Source of the DNA: Herbiconiux gentiana
GTDB taxonomy: Bacteria; Actinomycetota; Actinomycetes; Actinomycetales; Microbacteriaceae
DNA: 64,000 nt
Direction of reading: 5' to 3'
NCBI RefSeq assembly: GCF_024978135.1
Contig: NZ_JANTEZ010000003.1
Span: 310,001-374,000 of the forward strand
Below the pieces are notes generated by a model. That model ran no database searches and was not told where the DNA came from. It worked only from the letters and a program-made list of their open reading frames with translations. Numbering within the stretch: position 1 is the stretch's first letter; each line of letters opens with the position of its first letter. Of this stretch, positions 1 to 7,345 are shown in pieces. Made by a program: the position numbers and the translations under genes.

Positions 1-29
1 TCGTTCCGTTGGGGTATGCCAGACGCCCC

Positions 30-1643
30 CTAATATCGTGGCCGTCCCAGCTCCACCTGCACGCGTGCACGCAGCGCGCCAACGTCACCTGCGAAATCGT
101 CTCCGTACACGAGGCGGTCAAACTTCGAGCCGGCCTTCGCCAGCGGAGTTCCGGGCGCACTGTTCCCGACAAGTTTTGGCCACAGATATTTGCCGAGTGC
201 AATGACGTCCTCTTCGTCGTACGCACATCCAGTCGAAAGATTCTCGGCATACTTCGGGTGAGCGATGAGGAGTTCACGAAATCCCATCTCGGCCCAGCCC
301 TCAGGACGTTTCCCCGGGTACGGCTCGAGCACAGTTTCGCCGCCCAGTAGCGCTCTTGCGCGCGTGGGCAGAGTCGTTTCCTCGAGCGGAACTCCATGAA
401 GCTCGGCCAAGAACCTCGGGTAGAAGATCGGGGAGAATTTCGCGTTGCGAAAACTGTGCGAAATCAGACTCCCGATGTGTTCAATGTTGTGGTCCGTAGC
501 CCCCGCGATCATGTCGAGGAACAGCTCGGCCCGACTGTAAGCTGTGTATCCCTTCTCTCCCAGCCTCTCAAAGGCACCAACGCCGACCACAACTTGAACA
601 TCGTCAATGTCCTCGCCTTCCTGCAAGGGGAGCACATGGACTCGCTCACTCGACGTGTCGGAGTAGGCCATCTGGGTCACGCGCTCGCTTAGATTTCGCA
701 GTAACTTGACGGGGTATTGCTCCGGGAGCTCGGCAAGGACGTCGTAGACACCTCCGAAGTCATCTATCCCGAACTCTTGCACCCCGAAGGTGTAGCCAGG
801 CACAGTAATGCTTGAACTTGACAAACCTTTGGCTCTTGCGGCGCTGACGCGCCCAACAAAGATGAGGCGCTGATTGAAGGTGTCGAGTTGTTCCGGCGAC
901 AGACACGAAACTAGTGTCCCAAGCAATTCCAAAATGTGAGGGTCACGGAGGCTGTAACCGACAAAAATCACCGGATGCTCGACAAAAAGCGTCATGATTT
1001 TCGCGATCAAGTATGGATTTTTTTTTCGGTAGGCGACGTAGTCGTCGCCCGTGAACACGAGGGATGTGGGCTTCTCCACTGAGCCGTGAATCTTGTAGAT
1101 CTCGCCGACGTATTGCGGGGATGCGAACAGAACATCCTGCTGCCCTACAAAAACACTAAAGTCCGGAAAGGACTCCTCTAGGACGCGATCGTAGTTAGTG
1201 GTGATGATCGCATGGGCTTTCACTCTTCCCAGTTTTTCGCGTTCCACCGAAACTTCGAGCTCGGGCTCGTCACCAAGTGAAGCAATGTGCCTTGCGATCA
1301 TGAGCTTTAGAGGATCCCCGCCATCGGGTAGGGGCTCAACGTTGTTTTCTCGAAGATCTTTATACTTCTCGGTCGTCCACCACTCCTGGTGGAACTGTTG
1401 CGCGATCAGTGTGGCGATCAACGGCAGACGGTCTTCTTTCGGAGTGTCGGCGCGGAGCTGGCCGGAATAGTAGTCGAACGGGAACTGGGTAAGGCTGGCC
1501 GCGTATTGCACAAGACCCTCCCAGTCCGGAGACCCAAGGTAGCGACGGGAGAGACCCGATCCCACAAACAAAACCGGCAAGGTGACACTTGCCCCCAGCA
1601 GCTCGGCTAACTCGTCGAGACTGTCCATTCCCCCGTCAGTCAT
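30..1643 (-). CDS. SIR2-like domain protein, probable anti-phage NADase
   Basis: A 537-residue protein with an N-terminal SIR2_2-type fold. Visible motifs are FVGSGLS (residues 26-32) followed by SPDW, TTNYD (148-152, Asn150), YKIHGS (183-188, His186) and GYSLRDPH (229-236). Asn150 and His186 match the catalytic pair that NADase sirtuin-like domains use on NAD+. The C-terminal ~290 residues form no domain I recognise, as is usual for sensor halves of SIR2 defence proteins. There is no signal peptide or membrane segment, so it is cytosolic. Base composition is clearly less GC-rich than the rest of the window, which suggests transfer. A start at Met6 is possible. A partner gene, if any, would lie left of the window. 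Defence is inferred from the family; deacetylation is unlikely. Confidence 0.82.
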   Translation of the reverse strand: MTDGGMDSLDELAELLGASVTLPVLFVGSGLSRRYLGSPDWEGLVQYAASLTQFPFDYYSGQLRADTPKEDRLPLIATLIAQQFHQEWWTTEKYKDLRENNVEPLPDGGDPLKLMIARHIASLGDEPELEVSVEREKLGRVKAHAIITTNYDRVLEESFPDFSVFVGQQDVLFASPQYVGEIYKIHGSVEKPTSLVFTGDDYVAYRKKNPYLIAKIMTLFVEHPVIFVGYSLRDPHILELLGTLVSCLSPEQLDTFNQRLIFVGRVSAARAKGLSSSSITVPGYTFGVQEFGIDDFGGVYDVLAELPEQYPVKLLRNLSERVTQMAYSDTSSERVHVLPLQEGEDIDDVQVVVGVGAFERLGEKGYTAYSRAELFLDMIAGATDHNIEHIGSLISHSFRNAKFSPIFYPRFLAELHGVPLEETTLPTRARALLGGETVLEPYPGKRPEGWAEMGFRELLIAHPKYAENLSTGCAYDEEDVIALGKYLWPKLVGNSAPGTPLAKAGSKFDRLVYGDDFAGDVGALRARVQVELGRPRY

Positions 1644-1804
1644 TTACTTAGTAGATCATGTGCGACGTTTGCGAGGTGGGCGCGACGCGTCGGCCGAGAC
1701 ATGAATGCATCCCAAACTATTTCCGATTCGTCATTCGTCAGGCGGCCCACGCTCTGGGAGACCGCGGCGGGCGCGCTGCCGAGCTACGTGGTCCCTCCTG
1801 GGGG

Positions 1805-2067
1805 TGCCCGCACCGCAAGTGCTACGCCATCAATAGCGAGGGCCGCGACAGACTGTCCCGACAGGGCGCCATCTGGTCCGACTTCGCCGGGTCCATGTCG
1901 GCACCGCTGGCCGAGACCCCACCGAAGCGCACGAACGGTTCTGCAGCCGGTTCCGACGCTGCCGGCAATGTGGCATCCGGGTGCCCCGCAGCGAGATGGT
2001 CTACGGTCACCGCGCCTGCTCCAAAAACCTTTGGTTCAAGGAGACGTTCGACGCTTTCGTGGACTAG
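1805..2067 (+). pseudogene. possible decayed Cys-rich (zinc-ribbon-like) gene
   Basis: Between the SIR2 gene and position 2110 there is no intact gene. Two overlapping reading frames carry protein-like text. One begins CPHRKCYAINSEGRD (from 1805). About 30 codons later the other frame reads FCSRFRRCRQCGIRVPR and continues through ACSKNLWFKETFDAFVD to a stop at 2067. A single -1 shift near 1915 would join them into a protein with paired cysteines (CxxxxC, CxxC, HxxC) that could bind zinc. No start codon or ribosome site is clear. This is inference from residue patterns; the stretch may be non-coding. Confidence 0.28.
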
Positions 2068-2110
2068 ACGAAGGACTCGACGGCGCCATCCGGCTCGGTA
2101 GCATGAGCGC

Positions 2111-2530
2111 ATGATCGCTCTCGCCGCATCAGCACGAGCGCTCAGAGTGTTCCAGGTCGTGTGGGTGATCGGCTTCCTCGTGGGGACAACCACGCACACG
2201 GCGGATCTCATCGTCGGCGGAGTGAACGCCTACAGCGACTTCCCTCTCGGCGTCCGGCTGTTCTGGGTGTCACTGGCGTTCCTGGATCCGGCCACCGCTG
2301 CGCTGATCATCTTTTGACGGCGCTCCGGTATCGTGCTCGGAATCGTCGTGATCGTCGCCGACATCGCAGTGAACTGGACCGTCTTCTTTGTGGTCGGCGG
2401 ACTCTCGTTGTTCGGCGTCAGCAGTCAGAGCCTCTTCGCGGTGCTCATCTTGGTCACTGCTCGCCCCCTGTGGAGATGGTTCGGGCCATCGTCTCTAGGA
2501 GAACGCGCCGACCTGAACAGGGATGCCTGA
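2111..2530 (+). pseudogene. four-helix membrane protein gene with an in-frame TGA
   Basis: A start at 2111 opens a frame of 68 codons that ends at TGA (2315-2317). The same frame then continues without a stop to 2530, reading RRSGIVLGIVVIVADIAVNW and further hydrophobic segments up to LFAVLILVTARPLWRW. Joined, the product would be ~139 residues with four membrane helices, which fits a small uncharacterised actinobacterial membrane protein family where I expect RRR before GIVLG. A CGA to TGA transition would explain the stop. Upstream and downstream halves keep coding character, so the lesion looks recent. No selenocysteine-type stem-loop is apparent after the TGA. Confidence 0.7.
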
Positions 2531-2687
2531 CCGCCGACGACTGCGAGACGGTCGGCCAGGCCTGGAGCCGGAGCTGGCTGATGCTGCCGGAGACGAGGGT
2601 TCCGATCAACTCTTTGAGCGCCGCACAACCCACCGGAAGTGCAAGTACGGCGACTCGACGATGAAGCGCGCAAAGAGCGGATTCTGA
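2523..2687 (+). CDS. possible 54-residue basic protein
   Basis: A short frame starting MPDRRRLRDGRPG and ending RAKSGF overlaps the end of the broken membrane gene (ATG at 2523, TGA of the former at 2528-2530). The C-terminal part FERRTTHRKCKYGDSTMKRA is strongly basic, while the middle is acidic. Codon use is mixed and no good ribosome site is visible, so it could be a remnant of a longer gene or chance. I do not recognise a family. The remaining stretch to 2780 shows only the promoter region of the toxin-antitoxin pair. Confidence 0.25.
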   Translation: MPDRRRLRDGRPGLEPELADAAGDEGSDQLFERRTTHRKCKYGDSTMKRAKSGF

Positions 2688-2780
2688 TGAGTCGTATCTC
2701 TCCCTGCTAGTTGTGAGAGATGGACCGATCGTTTGTGAGATAGCGCATTGTATGTAACTACGATCCGCTATATTGACTAC

Positions 2781-3284
2781 ATGTCGTCTGCAGCCGAACT
2801 TCTTCGAAGCGCGCGCGTCAGGGGCGGGCTCACCCAGCAGCAGCTTGCCCAGAGGGCCGGCGTGACGCAGAGCGTTGTGAGCGCCTACGAGAGTGGGAAA
2901 CGAGAGCCGTCGCTCAGTACTCTCCGCCGACTGGTGAATGCCACCGGACTGCACCTCGAGACCCGCGTGACCGAAGGGCACCCCGCACCCAGGCCGAACT
3001 TGCGCGAGTTGGTCCACACGCACCGCGACGAGCTCGGTGCAGCGCTCGGCTCCCTCGGTGCATCTCGCATCCGGCTGTTCGGCAGTGTGGCGCGTGGAGA
3101 CTCCAATGAGCAGAGCGACGTGGACCTGCTTGTGACGCTCGACGCAGGCGTGGGACTGTTCGCGTTGTCGCGCATGCGCGGCGAAGCGGAGCGAATCCTC
3201 GGAGTCGACGTCGACGTCGTACCCGAGGACTCGTTGAAACCGGACGTCCGCGAGAGCGTTCTTGCTGATGCGGTGTCGCTGTGA
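2781..3284 (+). CDS. XRE-HTH / MNT nucleotidyltransferase antitoxin (MntA-like)
   Basis: A 167-residue two-domain protein. Residues 1-60 are an XRE helix-turn-helix (LTQQQLAQRAGVTQSVVSAYE) likely to bind the operon's own promoter. Residues ~75-167 are a minimal nucleotidyltransferase with the signature GSVARGDSNEQSDVDLLV (Gly-Ser followed by DxD), which uses ATP to adenylylate its cognate HEPN toxin in studied MntA/HepT pairs. I place the start at ATG 2781; an in-frame ATG lies upstream at 2748. The TGA stop overlaps the GTG start of the HEPN gene, so the two are translationally coupled. The domain looks intact although its toxin partner is frameshifted. Confidence 0.85.
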   Translation: MSSAAELLRSARVRGGLTQQQLAQRAGVTQSVVSAYESGKREPSLSTLRRLVNATGLHLETRVTEGHPAPRPNLRELVHTHRDELGAALGSLGASRIRLFGSVARGDSNEQSDVDLLVTLDAGVGLFALSRMRGEAERILGVDVDVVPEDSLKPDVRESVLADAVSL

Positions 3285-3603
3285 GCCGCAGCGACCAGAG
3301 GCTGTTGGAGGACATCTCCGTAGCCTGCGAGGCGATCATCGACTACGCCAGCCGAGACTCCGCCCCGGAGGATCTCGTGTTCGATGCCGTGCGCATCCGA
3401 CTAGTCGAGATCGGCGAGGCCGTGAAGGGCTCACCGATGGCATCAAAGCACGCGAGCCGGAAGTGCCGTGGAATGACATTGCGCGTATGCGCGACTCTCT
3501 TGCGCATCACTACTTCGACACTTCGCACGCGATCGTGACCGAGACCGCCCGGTCTGATGTGCCGGCGTTGCACGCGGCCGTGCTGAGGTTGCTCGAACGG
3601 TAG
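3281..3603 (+). pseudogene. HEPN toxin (HepT-like), frameshifted
   Basis: GTG at 3281 overlaps the antitoxin stop. The first frame encodes an HEPN N-terminal half ending RIRLVEIGEAVKG. The matching second half (LTDGIKAREPEVPWNDIARM then RDSLAHHYF) lies in another frame and runs to a TAG at 3601-3603. Loss of one base in the GGG at about 3427-3430 explains the break. RDSLAH is the R-x4-H ribonuclease motif of HEPN toxins, so the catalytic end is separated from the start. Read in the start frame the product is 85 residues without the active site. A sequencing error or programmed shift cannot be excluded, but no slippery heptamer is evident. Confidence 0.78.
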
Positions 3604-3673
3604 AAGCCGGGGGATAGATCGTCGTTCCAATGATCATCGACGAACCGGTGGCCGCCGCGGAAGCACCCGCCAG

Positions 3674-4123
3674 CTACGAGATGGCGAGGGTATCCCCCGG
3701 GCTCACCTCGAGGGCCTCTATGCCCCGGGTGCGCAGTAGGGCGTCGATGCACTCGCGGCTGCTGGCCACGATCGTGCTGTCGTAGTCGATCTTGGCGACG
3801 ACGAACCAGACGCGATCCGCGGGCCACCAGAGGTTCGCGAGCTAAGACCAGGGCCATGAGCTGAACGAGTTCGTCGCATCCTCGATCGGGCCTTCGAACA
3901 GGCCCGTGAAGCGACGGTTCGACTCGAAAATTTGTACGTTCGGAAGGAGCTCGCTGCCGCCGAAGCCCTCCCACGGGGCGAAGAAGCACGCATCTAGACC
4001 CCCTCCACTCGCTCCGCAACGAAACTGGACGCCGTTGCAGCGCTGGCCTGAGAAGTCGCGCTGAATCTCATCACCCCTTGGCCATGCACCTACCCAGATC
4101 GACCCCTGCCCGAACCAGGGCAT
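3674..4123 (-). pseudogene. hypothetical protein gene with an in-frame TAG
   Basis: Read on the minus strand, a frame from about 4123 runs through FFAPWEGFGGSELLPN and SSWPWS to TAG (3842-3844). It continues in the same frame with LANLWWPADRVWFVVAKIDY, then DSTIV and a typical end, to a stop at 3674-3676. The tail resembles actinobacterial hypothetical proteins with a WWPxDRxWF...DxDSTLVGGS pattern, where a Gln codon (CAG) often stands at the TAG position. A CAG to TAG transition fits. The intact product would be ~130-148 residues. The true start is unclear: the 5' part overlaps the 3' end of the lipoprotein gene, so the N-terminus may also be damaged. No function is known. Confidence 0.6.
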
Positions 4124-4577
4124 CGACTTTCTCCTGGCGCGTTGTCGGAATGGCGAGGCCGTTTTCGCTCAAGCAGGCGTCGAGGAGAGCACTGTCTGCC
4201 TGCTCGTCCTGATGGGCGGTCTGCCACGACTCGTCGACGGCCGCGAACTCGATCTGGTAGCAGCGGTCTGCCGTGCCGTCATCGGTCGCCTGCGCCAAAT
4301 AGCGGTAGTCGATGATCGCGGTGCTGTTATCCCGCACCTCCACGATGTAACCACCCGCAGTCATGCACGCCTGGAATGCCGCGAAACCGGCCTCATATTC
4401 GGCCTCGTCGACGACACCGTCGGCCAGCGCGTTCTCTTGCGCGAGGGACGGAGGGAAGACCCCCACCCCCCGTGTTTCCTCGCCGGCATTCGCGGCGACA
4501 CCCGCGCATCCGCTCAATCCGAGACCGGCGAAGACGAGAGCAGCGCTGATCGAGGTGGTTCGTTTCATGGTTCGCAT
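4071..4577 (-). CDS. putative lipoprotein of unknown function
   Basis: A 168-residue secreted protein. A basic start (MRTMKRT), a hydrophobic stretch and the lipobox LSGC (Cys at residue 24) mark a signal-peptidase II lipoprotein anchored outside the membrane. The mature part is acidic and has four further cysteines (ACMTAGGY, RCYQIEF, ACLSENGL, GRCMAKG) spaced as if for two disulfides. A strong AAGGAG lies 5 bases before the chosen ATG. This four-cysteine pattern recurs in small actinobacterial lipoproteins, but I know no function for it. Its promoter side abuts the truncated ABC permease, and its end overlaps the broken gene at 3674-4123. Confidence 0.78.
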   Translation of the reverse strand: MRTMKRTTSISAALVFAGLGLSGCAGVAANAGEETRGVGVFPPSLAQENALADGVVDEAEYEAGFAAFQACMTAGGYIVEVRDNSTAIIDYRYLAQATDDGTADRCYQIEFAAVDESWQTAHQDEQADSALLDACLSENGLAIPTTRQEKVDALVRAGVDLGRCMAKG

Positions 4578-4593
4578 CAGATCTCCTTAAGGG

Positions 4594-5018
4594 CTGCTCG
4601 ACACCCTGGCCGGCGTCATCCTGCCGTACATCGTGATGCCGATGAACATCTTCCTCGCCCGCCAGTTCTTCACCTCGGCCCCGCTCGAACTGGGCGAGGC
4701 GGCGCGGATGGACGGCGCCGGGAGCTGCGCATCTTCGTCAGCGTCTACCTGCCGCTCGCCAGACCACTGATCGCGGTGGTCGCCATCTTCTCGTTCACCG
4801 GAGTTTGGGACGACTTTCTCTGGCCGCTCGTGGTCACCAGTTCGCAGGAGGTGCAGACGGTGCAGCTCGCGCTGGCGCGGTTCCTCGGCAGCGGCAACGT
4901 GCAGTACGGGCCGTTGATGGCCGGAACGGTGATCGCGACCGTGCCGGTGCTGATCGTCTTCCTCTTCAATCAGCGCAGCTTCATCTCGGGGCTCTCCGAC
5001 GGAGGAGTGAAGGGCTGA
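4594..5018 (+). pseudogene. truncated, frameshifted sugar ABC transporter permease (MalG/LacG-like)
   Basis: Coding text starts abruptly at about 4594 (LLDTLAGVILPYIVMPMNIF) and reaches the permease EAA loop (LGEAARMDGA). It then shifts frame near 4722 and continues ELRIFVSVYLPLARPLI up to GLSDGGVKG and a stop at 5018. This is the C-terminal ~140 residues of a carbohydrate-importer inner-membrane subunit of the CUT1 MalG family, which is normally ~280 residues. The N-terminal half, the other permease and the binding protein are missing. The break lies 17 bases from the start of the divergent lipoprotein gene, so 4578-4594 looks like a deletion or insertion boundary of the island to its left. 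Confidence 0.8.
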
Positions 5019-5071
5019 CGCCGGCCCCTCACCCTCTCTCCACCCACTCCTTCACGAAAGGCCGATGCCTC

Positions 5072-6718
5072 ATGCCCACCCGCCATCTCCATGCCCCCTT
5101 CGTTGTCGTCGGCGGAGGCCTGGGCGGCACCGCCGCCGCCGTCACCGCCGCGCGACTCGGTGTGCGCACCGTCCTCACCGAGTCGAGCGACTGGCTCGGC
5201 GGCCAGCTCACCAGCCAGGGCGTTCCGCCCGACGAGCACGAGTGGATCGACCGGCAGGCGATCTCGCCGAGCTACACCGAGCTGCGGGAGCGGATCCGCG
5301 ACCACTACCGGCGCGAGTACCCGCTGTCGTCGATCGCCCGGTCGACCGTGGCACTGAACCCGGGGGCCGGGTTTGTGTCGCGGCTCTGCCACGAACCGCG
5401 CGTCGCCCACCTGGCGGTTCGCGAGATGACCTCACCGCTCGAGGCGTCCGGCCTGCTCACCGTGCTCACCGAGCACGACCCGATCGCCGTGCGGCGAGTC
5501 ACCGGCGGGCGCATCCTCGACGTGGTGCTCGTCGACCGGCGCACCGGTGACGAGGTGGTGCTGCACGGCGGGCTGGTGGCGGATGCGACCGAGCTCGGCG
5601 ACCTACTCGAGCTGGGCGGCATCGACCACGTCGTCGGAAGCGAGTCGTCGCTCGAGACCGGCGAGCTGCACGCCCCGGAGGTCGCCGACCCGCTCGACCA
5701 GCAGGCCGTCACCTGGTGCGCCGCCCTCGAGCTGCGCCTCGGCGAGCACCACGTGGTCGACCGGCCCGCGAGCTACGACCGGTTCCGAACCACGGTGCCG
5801 ACGTTCTGGCCCGGCTCGCAGCTCTCCTGGACCGACATCGAGCCCATTACCCTCGAACGCCGCGAGCGCCCCATCTTCGCCGGCCGACCCGAGGACGCGG
5901 TCGAGAACGACGACCTCGACCTCTGGCACTATCGGCGCATCCTGTCACGACGAATGATGGCCGACGACTGGGCCGGCCACGACGTGACCCTGGTGAACTG
6001 GCCGCAGGTTGACTACTGGGACTCGCCGCTCGTCGGGCCCGGTGTCACCGCCGCCGACCAGCAGCGCGCACTGGCGGAGGCCCGGGAGCTGACGCTGTCG
6101 TTCGTGCACTGGATCCAGACCGAGGCACCCCGGAGTGACGGCGGGTCCGGCTACCCCGAGCTGATGCTGCGGGGCGATGTGCTCGGCACGGCGGACGGGC
6201 TCGCAAAGGCCGTGTACGTGCGGGAGTCGCGCCGCATCCGGGCGCTGTTCACCGTGACGGAGGCGCACATCGGGCGCGAGATGCGGGGCGAGGGGGCGGG
6301 CTCGGAGCTGTTCGACGACAGCGTCGGGATCGGCTTCTACCGGATCGACCTGCACCCCTCGACCTCGGGCCGCTCCTACGTCGACATCGACTGCTACCCG
6401 TTCCAGATCCCGCTGGGGGCGCTCATCCCGCGCGATGTGCCGAACCTGGTGGCGGCGAACAAGAACATCGGCAGCACCCACATCACGAACGGCGCCTACC
6501 GCCTGCATCCGGTCGAGTGGTCGATCGGCGAGGCGGCCGGGGCGCTGGCCGCATTCTGCACGGCGGGCTCGCACGAGCCGGCGGCGGCGCACGCGGATGC
6601 GCGGCTGCTCGCCGACTACCGGCGCCTGCTGAGCGACCGGCTCGGCATCGCGCTGGCCTGGAGCGAGGAGATCCGCACCCGCGGCTCCCGCAGCGAGGCG
6701 GTGACGACGGCGCGCTGA
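5072..6718 (+). CDS. FAD-dependent oxidoreductase (FAD_oxidored family)
   Basis: A 548-residue protein whose N-terminus carries the dinucleotide-binding Rossmann motif GGGLGGTAAAV (about residues 11-21), followed by an acidic strand end (LTESSDWLGGQLTSQG) typical of the FAD_oxidored family. Near the C-terminus lies a second conserved FAD-contact block (NLVAANKNIGSTHITNGAYR) that usually closes the fold in this family. There is no signal peptide, so it is cytosolic. AAAGG lies 10 bases before ATG 5072. It sits 53 bases after the sugar-permease remnant, so it was probably the last gene of a carbohydrate uptake and oxidation operon. The substrate is unknown. The gene itself looks intact. Confidence 0.8.
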   Translation: MPTRHLHAPFVVVGGGLGGTAAAVTAARLGVRTVLTESSDWLGGQLTSQGVPPDEHEWIDRQAISPSYTELRERIRDHYRREYPLSSIARSTVALNPGAGFVSRLCHEPRVAHLAVREMTSPLEASGLLTVLTEHDPIAVRRVTGGRILDVVLVDRRTGDEVVLHGGLVADATELGDLLELGGIDHVVGSESSLETGELHAPEVADPLDQQAVTWCAALELRLGEHHVVDRPASYDRFRTTVPTFWPGSQLSWTDIEPITLERRERPIFAGRPEDAVENDDLDLWHYRRILSRRMMADDWAGHDVTLVNWPQVDYWDSPLVGPGVTAADQQRALAEARELTLSFVHWIQTEAPRSDGGSGYPELMLRGDVLGTADGLAKAVYVRESRRIRALFTVTEAHIGREMRGEGAGSELFDDSVGIGFYRIDLHPSTSGRSYVDIDCYPFQIPLGALIPRDVPNLVAANKNIGSTHITNGAYRLHPVEWSIGEAAGALAAFCTAGSHEPAAAHADARLLADYRRLLSDRLGIALAWSEEIRTRGSRSEAVTTAR

Positions 6719-6721
6719 GGC

Positions 6722-6775
6722 CGCTGGGCTCCGAGCTGCGGCCGCTGGGCCCCGAGCTGCGCTCGGAGCCCAGCG
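6722..6775. terminator. bidirectional hairpin terminator with a duplicated arm
   Basis: Convergent genes end on both sides. A perfect 15-base inverted repeat, CGCTGGGCTCCGAGC (6722-6736) and its complement (6761-6775), can pair across a 24-base loop. The loop itself holds a second near-identical left arm at 6743-6757, giving an alternative hairpin with a 3-base loop and one mismatch. There is no clear U-tract, as is common in high-GC actinobacteria. Confidence 0.7.
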
Positions 6776-6786
6776 CACCATCCGCC

Positions 6787-7344
6787 TCACCCGCCCTGCG
6801 GCCCCCGCGCGAACTCCTGCACGATCCGCTCGCAGAACGCCGGCAGGTCATCCGGCGACCGGCTGGTGGTGAGCGTCCCGTCGGTGACGACCTCCTCGTC
6901 GACCACCTCGGCGCCCGCGTTCCGCAGGTCGGTGCGCACGCTCGGCCACGAGGTGAGGCGACGCCCGCGCACACGGTCGGCCTCCGCGAGCGTCCACGGC
7001 CCGTGGCAGATCGACGCGACCGGGCGGCCGGTGTCGACGAAGTCACGCACGAACGCGACCGCGGTCGGATCCATCCGCAGCTTGTCGGGGTTCACGGTGC
7101 CACCCGGCAGGAGGAGGGCGTCGAAGTCGCCCGGTGAGACGTCCTGCACGAGCAGGTCCACCGGGAAGCTCCCGGCCTCCTCCAGGTCGTTGTTGCGCGC
7201 CGCGATCGAGCCGTCGGCGATCGAGATCAGCACGGTCTCGGCATCGGCCTCGTCGAGGGCCCGCCTCGGCTGCTCCAGCTCCACCCGCTCGACGCCGTCG
7301 GCGGCCAGGATGGCGACCCGTCGTCCGGTCAGTTCGCCGGCCAT
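6787..7344 (-). CDS. DJ-1/PfpI family protein
   Basis: A 185-residue single-domain protein of the DJ-1/PfpI fold. The nucleophile elbow is visible as SICHGPWTL (Cys ~118), with the family's LLLPGG strand about 30 residues before it (FDALLLPGG). Length is normal for the YhbO/PfpI group, which have been described as deglycase/glyoxalase-like or chaperone-like stress proteins; the exact activity cannot be told from sequence. ATG 7344 starts one base after the stop of the upstream formaldehyde-type dehydrogenase, so it is the end of a four-gene minus-strand operon with the dehydrogenases. That context favours reactive-aldehyde detoxification (inference). Confidence 0.85.
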   Translation of the reverse strand: MAGELTGRRVAILAADGVERVELEQPRRALDEADAETVLISIADGSIAARNNDLEEAGSFPVDLLVQDVSPGDFDALLLPGGTVNPDKLRMDPTAVAFVRDFVDTGRPVASICHGPWTLAEADRVRGRRLTSWPSVRTDLRNAGAEVVDEEVVTDGTLTTSRSPDDLPAFCERIVQEFARGPQGG

Positions 7345-7345
7345 G

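Noticed and set aside
9-350. 113-codon plus-strand frame at the left edge
   Set aside because: Antisense to the conserved SIR2 gene and without recognisable features.
2315-2317. TGA as a selenocysteine codon in the membrane protein
   Set aside because: No stem-loop follows it, the context is a membrane-loop Arg position, and nothing suggests selenium metabolism.
3420-3435. Programmed ribosomal frameshift in the HEPN gene
   Set aside because: No slippery heptamer or downstream pseudoknot is evident; a simple one-base loss in a G-run is more likely.
3510-4019. 169-codon minus-strand frame over the 3' end of the HEPN remnant
   Set aside because: Arg/Pro-rich; a different minus-strand frame holds the conserved WWPADRVWF text.
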